From: DATFRY01 sp963764695
GTDB lineage: Bacteria > Myxococcota_A > Polyangia > Haliangiales > Haliangiaceae
DNA: 64,000 nucleotides
Direction of reading: 5' to 3'
Assembly: GCA_963764695.1 (NCBI GenBank)
Contig: CAVXTW010000021.1
Location: 91,421 to 155,420, forward strand
Of the stretch, positions 1 through 8,100 are shown piece by piece (position 1 is the stretch's first letter; each line of letters begins with the position of its first letter). Below the pieces are notes generated by a model that worked only from the letters and a program-made list of their open reading frames with translations, was not told where the DNA came from and ran no database searches. Position numbers and translations under genes: made by a program.

Positions 1-1
1 C

Positions 2-376
2 ATGGAGCTGCACACGAAGGCCGACGGCGTCGTCGAGGCGGACGCGTTCGAGCGCGAGACGCTCGAGCGTATCGGCGCGCCGCGCGAGGTGGCGATGCGC
101 CACCGCCTGCCGCAGTTCAACCACCTGTTCACCAGCGACTCCTACTCGGCCGGCTACTACAGCTATCTCTGGTCCGAGGTGATGGACGCCGACACGCGCG
201 AGGCGTTCGCCGAGGCCGGCAACGTGTTCGACAAGGCGACCGCGGACAAGATGCGCAAGTTCATCCTGTCGCCGGGCAACACCACCGACCGGACCGAGGC
301 CTACCGGCAGTTCCGCGGCCGCGATCCGGACGTCAAGGCGCTGCTCAAGAAGCGCGGCTTCCCGTCGGCGGACTGA
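2..376 (+). CDS. M3-family peptidyl-dipeptidase (Dcp/oligopeptidase A type), C-terminal end only
   Basis: These 124 codons are the C-terminal tail of an M3 zinc metallopeptidase, a cytoplasmic or periplasmic enzyme that cleaves short peptides. The recognisable signature is the stretch FTSDSYSAGYYSYLWSEV near residues 43-60, followed by DADTREAF, a FDKATADKMRKFIL block and the closing FRGRDPDVKALLKKRGF, which match the last helices of Dcp-like enzymes. The catalytic HExxH motif would lie upstream of the window and cannot be checked. The first ATG at base 2 is probably an internal methionine because the reading frame is open to the window edge. The gene ends at a TGA, and permease debris on the opposite strand follows after 21 bases. 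Confidence 0.85.
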   Translation: MELHTKADGVVEADAFERETLERIGAPREVAMRHRLPQFNHLFTSDSYSAGYYSYLWSEVMDADTREAFAEAGNVFDKATADKMRKFILSPGNTTDRTEAYRQFRGRDPDVKALLKKRGFPSAD

Positions 377-397
377 TCGATCGCGCGAGCCGGCCGG

Positions 398-866
398 CTA
401 CTCGCTGCGCAGCGCCACCATCGGGTCGACCCGGGTGGCGCGCCACGCGGGCAGCCAGCAGGCCAGCGCGGCCGCGGCGCCGACCAGGGCGCCCACCGCG
501 GCGAAGGTGGGCGCGTGCAGCGGCGGCGTGTCGTAGAGGACATCGGCCAGGGTGCGGGTCAGCGCCGCGTTGAGCGCGAGCGCGGCGACCAGGCCGGCCG
601 CGATGCCGGTGCTGACCAGCAGCATGCCCTGGCGCAGGACCAGGCGCTGGACCGCGGCGGCGCGCGCGCCCAGCGCCATGCGGATGCCGAGCTCGCGGGT
701 GCGCCGCTCGACCGAGATCGACATGACGCCGTACACGCCGATCACGGCGCTCAGCTGCGGCGCCAGCGCCAGCGGGATGTAGACCTCGGTGCCGGACGAC
801 CGGGCCAGGCCCTGCTGCTTGACGTCGGCCACCACGCCGACGATGGTCTGGCGGGGCAGCCGTGTT
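398..866 (-). pseudogene. C-terminal remnant of an ADOP/MacB-FtsX type ABC permease
   Basis: On the minus strand a frame ending in TAG at 400-398 encodes the typical end of an acidobacterial-duplicated-orphan-permease or MacB-like protein. It has a periplasmic piece with TIVGVVADVKQQGL and EVYIPLAL, then the FtsX motif GVYGVMSISVERRTREL, GIRMALGA, and the closing WRATRVDPMVALRSE. Two things show it is not functional. It has no start or N-terminal half, because a PadR gene on the other strand occupies the position. The periplasmic motif also runs directly into the third membrane segment, so several hundred residues are deleted. PadR regulators are commonly encoded next to such permeases, which fits the neighbouring gene. 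I read this as the decayed target of that regulator. Confidence 0.75.
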
Positions 867-886
867 CGCGCCGATCGCAAGCGCCA

Positions 887-955
887 GGGTTCTTCCCCGG
901 CCTGGATCCGGTCGGGCGCCCGATCCAGCTGGCGCCGTGGCGCGGCGACGTCCCA
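887..955 (+). pseudogene. Short permease fragment in opposite orientation (MacB periplasmic-domain motif)
   Basis: In the plus-strand frame starting at 887 the translation reads GFFPGLDPVGRPIQLAPW. This closely matches the conserved FFPGxDPxGxxIxL motif that precedes the TIVGVV motif in MacB periplasmic domains of ADOP permeases. The minus-strand remnant that ends near 866 begins exactly with TIVGVVADV, so the two motifs, normally adjacent in one protein, now face each other on opposite strands. No start codon or longer frame supports it. This is inference from one short motif, so chance resemblance cannot be fully excluded. Confidence 0.45.
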
Positions 956-985
956 TCGGGAAACGACCGCTTGACGGCTCCATAC

Positions 986-1012
986 TGTGCGGTACACAGT
1001 GTGTGGCACACA
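986..1012. promoter_or_regulatory. Tandem 13-bp palindromes, probable PadR operator
   Basis: Two copies of TGTG-N5-CACA stand side by side: TGTGCGGTACACA at 986-998 and the fully symmetric TGTGTGGCACACA at 1000-1012, with one base between them. They lie 39-65 bases upstream of the PadR ATG at 1051. A TTGACA box at 1016-1021 abuts the second palindrome and would serve as a -35 element, although the matching -10 is weak. PadR regulators usually bind inverted repeats of this kind in their own promoter, so autorepression is the likely role. Confidence 0.65.
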
Positions 1013-1050
1013 GGGTTGACACCCGTTCGATCCTCGCCCGTTCGATTGCC

Positions 1051-1452
1051 ATGACGACCAGGAGAAGCTCCATCGATGCGCTGCGCCTCGAGCTCCGCCG
1101 CGGCTCGCTGGTGCTGGCGGTGCTCGGCGCGCTCCGCGTCGAGCGCTACGGCTACACGCTGCGCACCGCGCTGGCCGGTCACGGCATCGACATCGACGAG
1201 GGCGCGCTCTATCCCATGCTGCGGCGGCTCGAGTCGCAGGGCCTCCTGCGCAGCGAGTGGCGCGAGAGCGAGAACCGGCGCAAGCGCTTCTACCGCCTGA
1301 CCGCGGCGGGGGCCGAGGTGCTGGCCGAGCTGGAGAGCGAGTGGTCGGAGCTGAACGCGTCGCTTCGGCGGCTGCTGAGGGAGGTGGACGATGGAAAGAG
1401 TCGAGCGCTATCTGAAGAGGGTCGGGCGCGCCCTGCCGCGCGCCGGCCGTGA
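1051..1452 (+). CDS. PadR-family transcriptional regulator
   Basis: A 133-residue winged-helix protein of the PadR family, usually a dimeric repressor. The N-terminal half shows the PadR signature: LRRGSLVLAVLGAL, then YGYTLRTAL, the recognition region DIDEGALYPMLRRLESQG, and the wing with RRKRFYRLTAAG. The rest is a dimerisation helix. The start is the ATG that aligns with family N-termini; earlier codons in frame would add a basic, non-homologous stretch containing the operator. A pair of palindromes sits just upstream. The 3' end overlaps the next gene by 62 bases in another frame, so the two are translated from one message. The natural partner, an ABC permease, survives only as debris on the other side. 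Confidence 0.88.
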   Translation: MTTRRSSIDALRLELRRGSLVLAVLGALRVERYGYTLRTALAGHGIDIDEGALYPMLRRLESQGLLRSEWRESENRRKRFYRLTAAGAEVLAELESEWSELNASLRRLLREVDDGKSRALSEEGRARPAARRP

Positions 1453-1846
1453 CGACATCCTGGCCGAGCTGCGAGAGGCGCTGCTGTCGCGCGTCGAGGA
1501 GCGCGAGCGCGCAGAGGGCCGCCCGCTGTCCGACGGCGAGATGGACGGCGTCCTGCGCGAGCTGGGGCACCCGCTGGCGGTCGCGGGCGGCTACTCGCAC
1601 CCGGGCGGCCTGATCCCGGCGGCGCTGGTGCCGTTCTACCGCCGCGTGCTCGAGTGGACGATCGCGTTCATCGCCTCGGTGCACGTCGCGCTCTGCCTCG
1701 GGCGCATGCTCACGGACGAGTCGGTCGGACAGGCCATCGCGCGCTCGCTGCCCGGCATGGTGGTGGCGATGCTGGCCGCCTTCACCGCCATCACGCTGGT
1801 CTTCATGGGCCTGGGCCGGCACGCGCCGCAGCGCGCCGGCCAATGA
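1391..1846 (+). CDS. HAAS-domain membrane protein, PadR partner
   Basis: A 151-residue protein. Residues 1-75 form a helical HAAS/DUF1700-like region: an amphipathic MERVERYLKRVGRALP helix, a DDILAELREALLSRVEE helix, and a segment resembling EMDGVLRELGHP. Two hydrophobic segments follow, at about residues 80-104 and 116-140, so it is an inner-membrane protein. HAAS-domain proteins are often encoded directly after PadR repressors and are thought to tune them or to act with the controlled transporter; that role is inferred from context. The gene overlaps padR by 62 bases and ends 10 bases from the convergent sigma gene. The start could be a few codons off because of the overlap. Confidence 0.75.
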   Translation: MERVERYLKRVGRALPRAGRDDILAELREALLSRVEERERAEGRPLSDGEMDGVLRELGHPLAVAGGYSHPGGLIPAALVPFYRRVLEWTIAFIASVHVALCLGRMLTDESVGQAIARSLPGMVVAMLAAFTAITLVFMGLGRHAPQRAGQ

Positions 1847-1856
1847 CACATGACGA

Positions 1857-2759
1857 TCAGCGATCCCGGTCGATGGTGCTTTCTTGCAGGTGCGGGATGA
1901 CGCTGATGTTGAGCTCGCTGCGCACAAGTCGCAGCACGCTCTGCACCTCGTCGTCGGCGATGCCGAGTTTCTCGGCCAGCAGGCCGCGCGTGGACTCGAT
2001 CAGATCGTCGCGCACGCGGGCCAGCCAGCGCGCGGCGGTGGCGCGGTGGACCCGGTAGATGGCGGCGATGTCGTCGATGCTGAGCGAGTCGACAAGCTGG
2101 TAGCGCAGCAGCGTGCGGTCGCGCGGGCCGAGCTCGGCCAGGGCGGTGTGGAAGGCGTCGGCCAGCTCGCGCCGGTAGCGGTCCTTGAGCCGCGACAGGA
2201 CCGGGTCTGACGCGGTGGTGGCGCCGTCGACGAGCTGATCGCCGAGCTCGACCTCGCGCCGCGACGAGCGCAGCAGGCGCACGACCTCGCGGCCCGCGGT
2301 GATGCGCAGCCAGCCGCCCAGCGGGCCGCGGCCGGCGTAGTCGAGGATGGCGGGCGGGCTCTCCGGTCGCGGCATCAGCAGCAGCGTGCGCACGACCTGG
2401 GCCGCCTCGTCGCGGATCGACGCGCCGGCGCGCGCCAGATCGGCGGCCGCCGCGACCTGCTCGCCGACCATGCGGTCCAGCACCTGGATGGCAGCGCCGT
2501 CGCCGCGGGCGCATGCGCTGGCCAGGGCGAGCTCGGCGAGCGAGAGCCGCTCGAGCACGGCCGAGGCGGGGCCGTCGACCAGACGCGCCCCCACGAACGC
2601 GGCGAACGCCTCGCGGTCGACCTGCACCTCGGGCCACGCCTCGCGCGCCGCGTCGAGCGCGGCGGCCAGGATCGCGGCCACCGAAGCTCGGTCGCCGATC
2701 TCCACCCCGGCCGGCAGGGCGGCCTCGAGCGCGCCGGCGAGCGCGGTGCTTGCGGTCAT
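1857..2759 (-). CDS. Sigma-70 family factor, Myxococcales family 1 (TIGR03001 type)
   Basis: A 300-residue divergent sigma factor. The N-terminal 110 residues are helical and unusual for ECF factors. A region 2-like part contains DYAGRGPLGGWLRITAGR, and the C-terminal region 4 contains LGPRDRTLLRYQLVDSLS followed by a helix-turn-helix with IDDIAAIYRVHRATAARWL. This arrangement, especially GPLGGWLR and HRATAARWLA, is typical of the gmx1 group TIGR03001, which is reported only from Myxococcales. It would direct RNA polymerase to a special promoter set. The gene is divergent from a kinase whose first 40 residues form a zinc anti-sigma motif, with 34 bases between the starts, which suggests a sigma/anti-sigma pair under common control. 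Confidence 0.88.
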   Translation of the reverse strand: MTASTALAGALEAALPAGVEIGDRASVAAILAAALDAAREAWPEVQVDREAFAAFVGARLVDGPASAVLERLSLAELALASACARGDGAAIQVLDRMVGEQVAAAADLARAGASIRDEAAQVVRTLLLMPRPESPPAILDYAGRGPLGGWLRITAGREVVRLLRSSRREVELGDQLVDGATTASDPVLSRLKDRYRRELADAFHTALAELGPRDRTLLRYQLVDSLSIDDIAAIYRVHRATAARWLARVRDDLIESTRGLLAEKLGIADDEVQSVLRLVRSELNISVIPHLQESTIDRDR

Positions 2760-2793
2760 GAGCCGATTGTCCCAGACTCGGCTGGGCCCGTCG

Positions 2794-4971
2794 ATGCAAT
2801 GTCCGGGGGCGAGCGCACTGGAAGACTACCTGTCCGGCACCGCTACGTCGCCGACGCGAGTAGCGATCGACCGGCATCTGGACGGGTGCGCCGATTGCCG
2901 CCAGACCGTGGCGCTGCTCGCCCCGGCGCTGCCGCGTTCCGGCGACGGAGATGGCCCGGACGCGGGTGAGCGCGCGAGCGGCGCCAGCGCCATCTCGGCG
3001 CTCGCGGGTGGCCGCCTGCAGCTGATCGACAGCACCACGATGTCAACGGCGTTCGGCGCCGGTGCGGTCGAGGAGCCGGTCGACCCGGCGGGCCGGCGAG
3101 TGTCGCGCTACGTGCTGGGCGAGCGGCTCGGCGCCGGAGCGATGGGTGTCGTCTACGCGGCGACGGATCCGGAGCTGCGCCGCAACGTCGCGGTCAAGCT
3201 CATGCGCGGCGCGTGGGTGCGCAGCGGCGGCGCCGCGGCCCGAGCCCGCGTGATCCGCGAGGCGCGCGCGCTGGCCCGCATCTCGCACCCGAACGTCATC
3301 GCCGTGCACGACGTCGGCATGCTGGGCGACGAGGTGTTCATCGCCATGGAGCTGGTGCGCGGCGCGAACCTGCGCGCGTACCTGCGCGACGCGCGGCCGT
3401 CGGTGGCGCACATCCTCGAGGTCTTCACGGCGGCGGGGCAGGGGCTGGCCGCCGCCCACCGGGCCGGCGTGGTCCACCGCGACTTCAAGCCGGACAACGT
3501 GCTGGTCGGCGCCGACGGCCGCGTGCGGGTGACCGACTTCGGCCTCGCGCTGGCCGCGGCCGCCGAGGTCGATCCGGCTCCGGCCGCGCCCGGAGTGGCG
3601 AACGTCGAGCAGACCGACGCCGGCACCTTGATCGGCACCCCGGCCTACATGGCGCCGGAGCAGCACGCCGGCGCCCACGTCGATCCGCGGTCGGATCAGT
3701 TCAGCTTCTGCGTGGCTCTTTACGAGGCGCTCTACGGCGAGCGGCCGTTCCAGGGCGAGTCGCGCGAGCAGGTGGCGCGCAACGCGCAGCAGGGCCGGGT
3801 GGCGCCGCGTCCGGCGCAGAGCCGCGTGCCCGGCTCGCTGCGCGAGATCTTGCTGCGCGGGCTGGCGCCCGATCCGGCCGATCGCTTCCTCGGCATGCCG
3901 GACCTGTTGCGCGCGCTCGGGCGCGATCGCGGGCGCGCTCCCCGGCGCGCGGCGGCGGCGGCGGCCGTGGCGCTGGCGCTGGTGCTGGTCGCGCTCGGCT
4001 CCGACTGGATCGTGCGCGGGCGGGCCGCCGCCGCCACCCGGGCCAGCTTCGCCGCGGCCCGGGCGCAGACCAGCCGCCTGTTCCAGCTGCGCACCGAGAC
4101 CTTCGCCGCCACCGCCGACCTCTCGTTCATCATGCCGATCCTGCGCGAGGTGACGGCGCTACAAGATCAGGCCGATTTCGGCCTCGGCGATCAGGCCAGC
4201 GACCGCGAGACGCTCGACGAGCTGCACCAGAACCTGGCCAGCGCCGACTGGGTGACCTGGCTGCGCACGGCCCAGGACGCCGACGTCGCAGTCGCCGACT
4301 ACAAGGGGCGGCTGCTCTACGCCAGCGCGGCGCCCGACGTGTGGGACCGCGACGTGCTCACCATGGCGCCGATCCGCGCGGTCTACGCCACCGGCTCCGA
4401 CGAGGTGCGCATCGCGGTCGTGCGCGGCGACGATCCCAGCGTCGTCGCGGCCGGCCTGCTCGGCGGTACGGCCCGGCCCGGCCTGCGGCTTCTGTTCACC
4501 CGCCTGACCGTGCTCGACGGCCGCCCGCGCGCGCTGTTCGCGCAGCTGGTCCCCGGCGAGCGCCTGCTGAGCGAGATCGCGCCCGGCGAGGACACGCAGG
4601 TGAGCCTTGTCGCCATGGACGGCACCGCCCAGGGCAGCGTCGCGCCCGCCGTCGTCACCGCCGGCCTCGCCAGCCGCGACGTTGACGAGGTCGAGGTCGC
4701 CGGCGAGAGCTGGCTGGTCCAGCACCATCCCATCGCCAGCCCCGGCGCCGCCGGCCCCATCGCCTTCCTCGTCCTCGCTCATCCGGCCGAGATGGGCCTG
4801 GCGGGATTGTTTCCCGGCGCCGGCATCGTGCTGAGCGGCCTGGCCGTGTTTCTGGCCATCACCTGCATCGCCGGCGCGGCCCTGGCGCGCCAGCGCAACC
4901 TCGCCCGGCGAGAGCCTCGCACCCACAGGGTAGGGGCTGTGCGGGCGATGACGAGGGACTCGGCTCGGTAG
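2794..4971 (+). CDS. Ser/Thr protein kinase with N-terminal zinc anti-sigma (zf-HC2) motif and membrane sensor
   Basis: A 725-residue membrane kinase. Residues 1-45 form a zf-HC2/ZAS finger: Cys3, then H28-x3-C32-x2-C35 in HLDGCADCRQ. The Hanks-type kinase domain spans about 106-370, with glycine loop LGAGAMGVVY, catalytic HRDFKPDNV, DFG in TDFGLAL and YMAPEQ, so all key residues are present. A first transmembrane helix lies near residues 387-407. A roughly 270-residue extracytoplasmic sensor region follows and ends at a second helix near 678-700. The start ATG is chosen because it places the Cys of MQCPG at the beginning of the finger. The divergent sigma factor next door is the obvious partner of the finger. 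The product would join stimulus sensing, phosphorylation and sigma control in one chain. Confidence 0.88.
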   Translation: MQCPGASALEDYLSGTATSPTRVAIDRHLDGCADCRQTVALLAPALPRSGDGDGPDAGERASGASAISALAGGRLQLIDSTTMSTAFGAGAVEEPVDPAGRRVSRYVLGERLGAGAMGVVYAATDPELRRNVAVKLMRGAWVRSGGAAARARVIREARALARISHPNVIAVHDVGMLGDEVFIAMELVRGANLRAYLRDARPSVAHILEVFTAAGQGLAAAHRAGVVHRDFKPDNVLVGADGRVRVTDFGLALAAAAEVDPAPAAPGVANVEQTDAGTLIGTPAYMAPEQHAGAHVDPRSDQFSFCVALYEALYGERPFQGESREQVARNAQQGRVAPRPAQSRVPGSLREILLRGLAPDPADRFLGMPDLLRALGRDRGRAPRRAAAAAAVALALVLVALGSDWIVRGRAAAATRASFAAARAQTSRLFQLRTETFAATADLSFIMPILREVTALQDQADFGLGDQASDRETLDELHQNLASADWVTWLRTAQDADVAVADYKGRLLYASAAPDVWDRDVLTMAPIRAVYATGSDEVRIAVVRGDDPSVVAAGLLGGTARPGLRLLFTRLTVLDGRPRALFAQLVPGERLLSEIAPGEDTQVSLVAMDGTAQGSVAPAVVTAGLASRDVDEVEVAGESWLVQHHPIASPGAAGPIAFLVLAHPAEMGLAGLFPGAGIVLSGLAVFLAITCIAGAALARQRNLARREPRTHRVGAVRAMTRDSAR

Positions 4972-4977
4972 AGACAA

Positions 4978-5122
4978 AACAAACAGGTAACAGGCAACAG
5001 GCAACAGGCAACAGGGAACCGGGAGCCGTGCGCGATGTGCACCGCTTCCGCCCGTCGATCCCGATCAAGCCACTCATCCCATTGCCTGTTGCCTGTTGCC
5101 TGTTGCCTGTCTCCTGTTTGTT
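4978..5122. repeat. Large inverted repeat built from the heptamer CAACAGG
   Basis: Two 42-base arms face each other across a 61-base loop. The left arm, 4978-5019, contains three to four consecutive GGCAACA units; the right arm, 5081-5122, is their reverse complement (TTGCCTG units). The arms differ at only a few positions and both end in the same AACAAACAGG tip. The element fills most of the gap between the kinase stop at 4971 and the next start at 5151. It can form a strong cruciform or RNA hairpin and may act as a transcription terminator or barrier. Similar short tandem heptamers are known as STRR repeats in cyanobacteria; any relation is speculative. Confidence 0.9.
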
Positions 5123-5150
5123 CTTCTCCCTGTAACCTCCTTCCTCCGCC

Positions 5151-8100
5151 GTGGACCCCAAGCACGCCGAGCAAGCCGTCAATCGCCTTCGGAATCTCCC
5201 CTTCACCGATCAGCTCGGCGCCATCGACTTGCTGCTGACGGGTCGAGGCGGCGAGCGCGAGCTGGTGGCGCGGCTGGCCGAGTTTCGCGATCACCAGCCG
5301 CTCGCGCACGCGGTCGCGGTCCTGGCGCGGCGGGATCGCATCGGCGGTGAGCTCGCGGGCCAGGTGGCGGCGCTGCTGCTCGGCATCGCCGACGCCGGGC
5401 TGCGGCGGGTGCTGCGGGCGCTCGACGAGCTGCCGGAGGCGCCGCGGGCGCTGAGCGAGGCGCTGGCCGCCGGCATCGACCGGCTCCCGGTCGAGCGGAT
5501 CGCGGCGCTGAGCCTCGTCGATCGATGGCTCAAGAATGCCGCGCCGGACATCCGGTCCGCCTCGGTGGCGCGGGCGCTGGCCGGCTGTCGCGAGCTCATC
5601 GTCGCCGGTCGCGCCGGCGAGATTGGAGATGCGGCGCTGGCTCGCATCCCGGGCGCCGACTACGGCGAGCTCGAGCGCGGGGCAGAGGCGGCCGGGACCG
5701 GCGACGCGTGGCGCGCGCGACTGGCCCGCTTCGCCGGTGCGGTCATCGAGGCGCTCGAGGCGCAGCCCAAGTCGCTGTCACAGGCCAGCGCCGAGGAGCT
5801 GCTGGCCCGCCGGGTCTACACCGATCCGGGTCACTTCCTGGTCGAGCTCCTGCAGAACGCCGACGACGCCGGCGCGCGCATCTTCGCCGTCACCATCGAC
5901 GATGATCGGGTGACGATCGAGCACGACGGCGTCCCGTTCGATGCGCGCGACGTCGTCGGCGTCCTCTCGATCGGGCAGACCACGAAGAGCAGCGATCAGA
6001 TCGGGTTCTTCGGCGTCGGCTTCAAGTCGGTGTACGAGATCTGCGAGCGGCCGCAGGTCTACTCCGGCCCGTTCGCGTTCGAGATCGCCGACGTGTCGAT
6101 CCCGCGCCCGCTGGCCCGGCACCCGGCCGCCCGCGCCGATCGCACGCTCCTCGTGCTGCCGCTGCGCGCCGCCGCCGACCCGGACCGGCACCCGGATCGG
6201 CTGTACGAGCGCGTCCTGTCGCTGCCGGCCGAGGTGCTGCTCACGCTCAACCGCGTCGAGCGCATCGAGGCGGCGCGCGGCGGTCGCCGCCGAGAGCTGG
6301 CTGGCGACGCGTCCGAGCCGGGCCGGGTGCGCCTGATCGAGGACGGACGCAGCCGCGCCTACGCTGTCGAGCGCGGGACCGGGCACTACCCCGGCCGCCG
6401 CGAGGCGCACCGCGCCGAGAGCACCCCGTTCCTGGTCGCGATCGCCGTTAACGCCGAGGGCCGCGCGCGTCCGGTTGACGGTCCGACAATCTACAGCCAC
6501 CTGCCGACCGGCGAGCGCTCCGGCCTGCGCTTCCTGCTCCACGCCCGCTTCGACGTCCCGCTCGATCGCGAGCGGCTCGACCTGTCCTCTCCCTGGAATC
6601 GCTGGGCGCTGCTCGAGTCCGCTCCGCTGTTCGCGCGCGCCGTCGCCGACCTGGCCGCCCGCGGGGGCGACGGCGTGCTCGGCGTCATTCCGCTGCCGGA
6701 GGAGCTGGCCGACGACGCCTATCGCGATCTCGCCCGCGCCGTGGCCTCCGCCCTCGTCGATGTCCCGCTCCTGCGCGGCGCCGGCGGCGAGCTGCTCGCG
6801 CCCCGGGCCGCGCTGACCGCCGGTGACCCGCGGCTGGCGCGCGCTCTGGCCGGCGTCGACGTGGGCGGCCGGCGCGTGCTGGGTCCGCTCGGCCGCCGCG
6901 ACACCGAGGTGGCCCACATGCTGGGCGCGCGGCCGCTGACCGGCGACGACGTGGTCGCTGCCATCGCGCGCGACGCCGCATCGCGCGATGGCGATCGATT
7001 CGAGGCGCCCTGGGGCGCGACCGGCCTGGCGGAGCTGGCCGAGGTGATCGGCCCGGACGACTCGATCGACGTCGCATCTCTGGCTGCCGCCCGCTTTCTA
7101 CCCGACCACGAGGGCCGCGCGCGCCGCCCGTCGGAGCTGCTGCGCGCGACCGGCGAGCTGGCCGAGCTCCTGGCCGGCGTGCGGCCGCTGGTGGCCGGCG
7201 AGCTGGCCGGGCCGGGAGCCGCGCGCCTGCTCGACCGGGTCGGCGCGCGCGCCGCGCGGACCCAGGATTTGGTCGACCAGCTGCTGCGGCCCGACGCGGC
7301 GGCGGCCATCGTCGCCTCGGCCGGCGCCGCGCGCGTGCTCGCTCACCTGGCCGCCGCGCCGCCGGGCGACCTTGTCGGCGTGCGGGCCGCTCGCGTGGTG
7401 CCGGTGGAAAGCCGCCGCGAGATGCCGTGGCGTTCCGGTCCTCTTGAACCGCGAAGACGCGAAGTACACGAAGGGGGACCCGCCAGCAGCAAGGTGTCAG
7501 CCGCCGAGCATGGCGGTCCATCAGCGTGGCCTCAGGTTGCTGCCGGCGGGTCCGCTCTTCGCGATCCTCGCGCCTTCACGGTTCAACGGGGCCAGGAAGG
7601 CGCTCATCTGACCGGCATCGAGGCTGGCCCTCCGCTGGCCGCGATCGGGGAGGTCTGGCTCACCGGCGAGGGGCCGCTGGCGGATGCAGTTCGCGCCCTG
7701 GCGACGGCGCCGCCGCTGTGCGACCGCGCAATCGAGCGCGACTGCGGGGCCTGGCTCCGCCAGCTGGGCGCGCGCTCGCTGGACCTGAACGCGCTTGTCG
7801 ACCTGGTCGCCGGCGGGCAGATCACGGTGAGCGCGCACGAGGCCGGGCGTTTCCACGCCGCCATCGACGCGGCGGCCGGCCACCTGGCTCCGAGTCAGGC
7901 GGCGCGTCTGGCCCGCGTGCGGATCTTCCCCGATCAGTCGGGCGCGATGCGAGCCCTGCGCCGCGACAGCGCGGCGGGCGCGAGCGGTGACGCTTCACCC
8001 GAGGCCGACGACGCCGGTGCCATCGCGTTGCTCGCCGAGGATGACGAGGTCAGGTCGTTCTGGCCCGGTCCGTGGCTGCGCAGCGACGTCGCGGCGCTCG

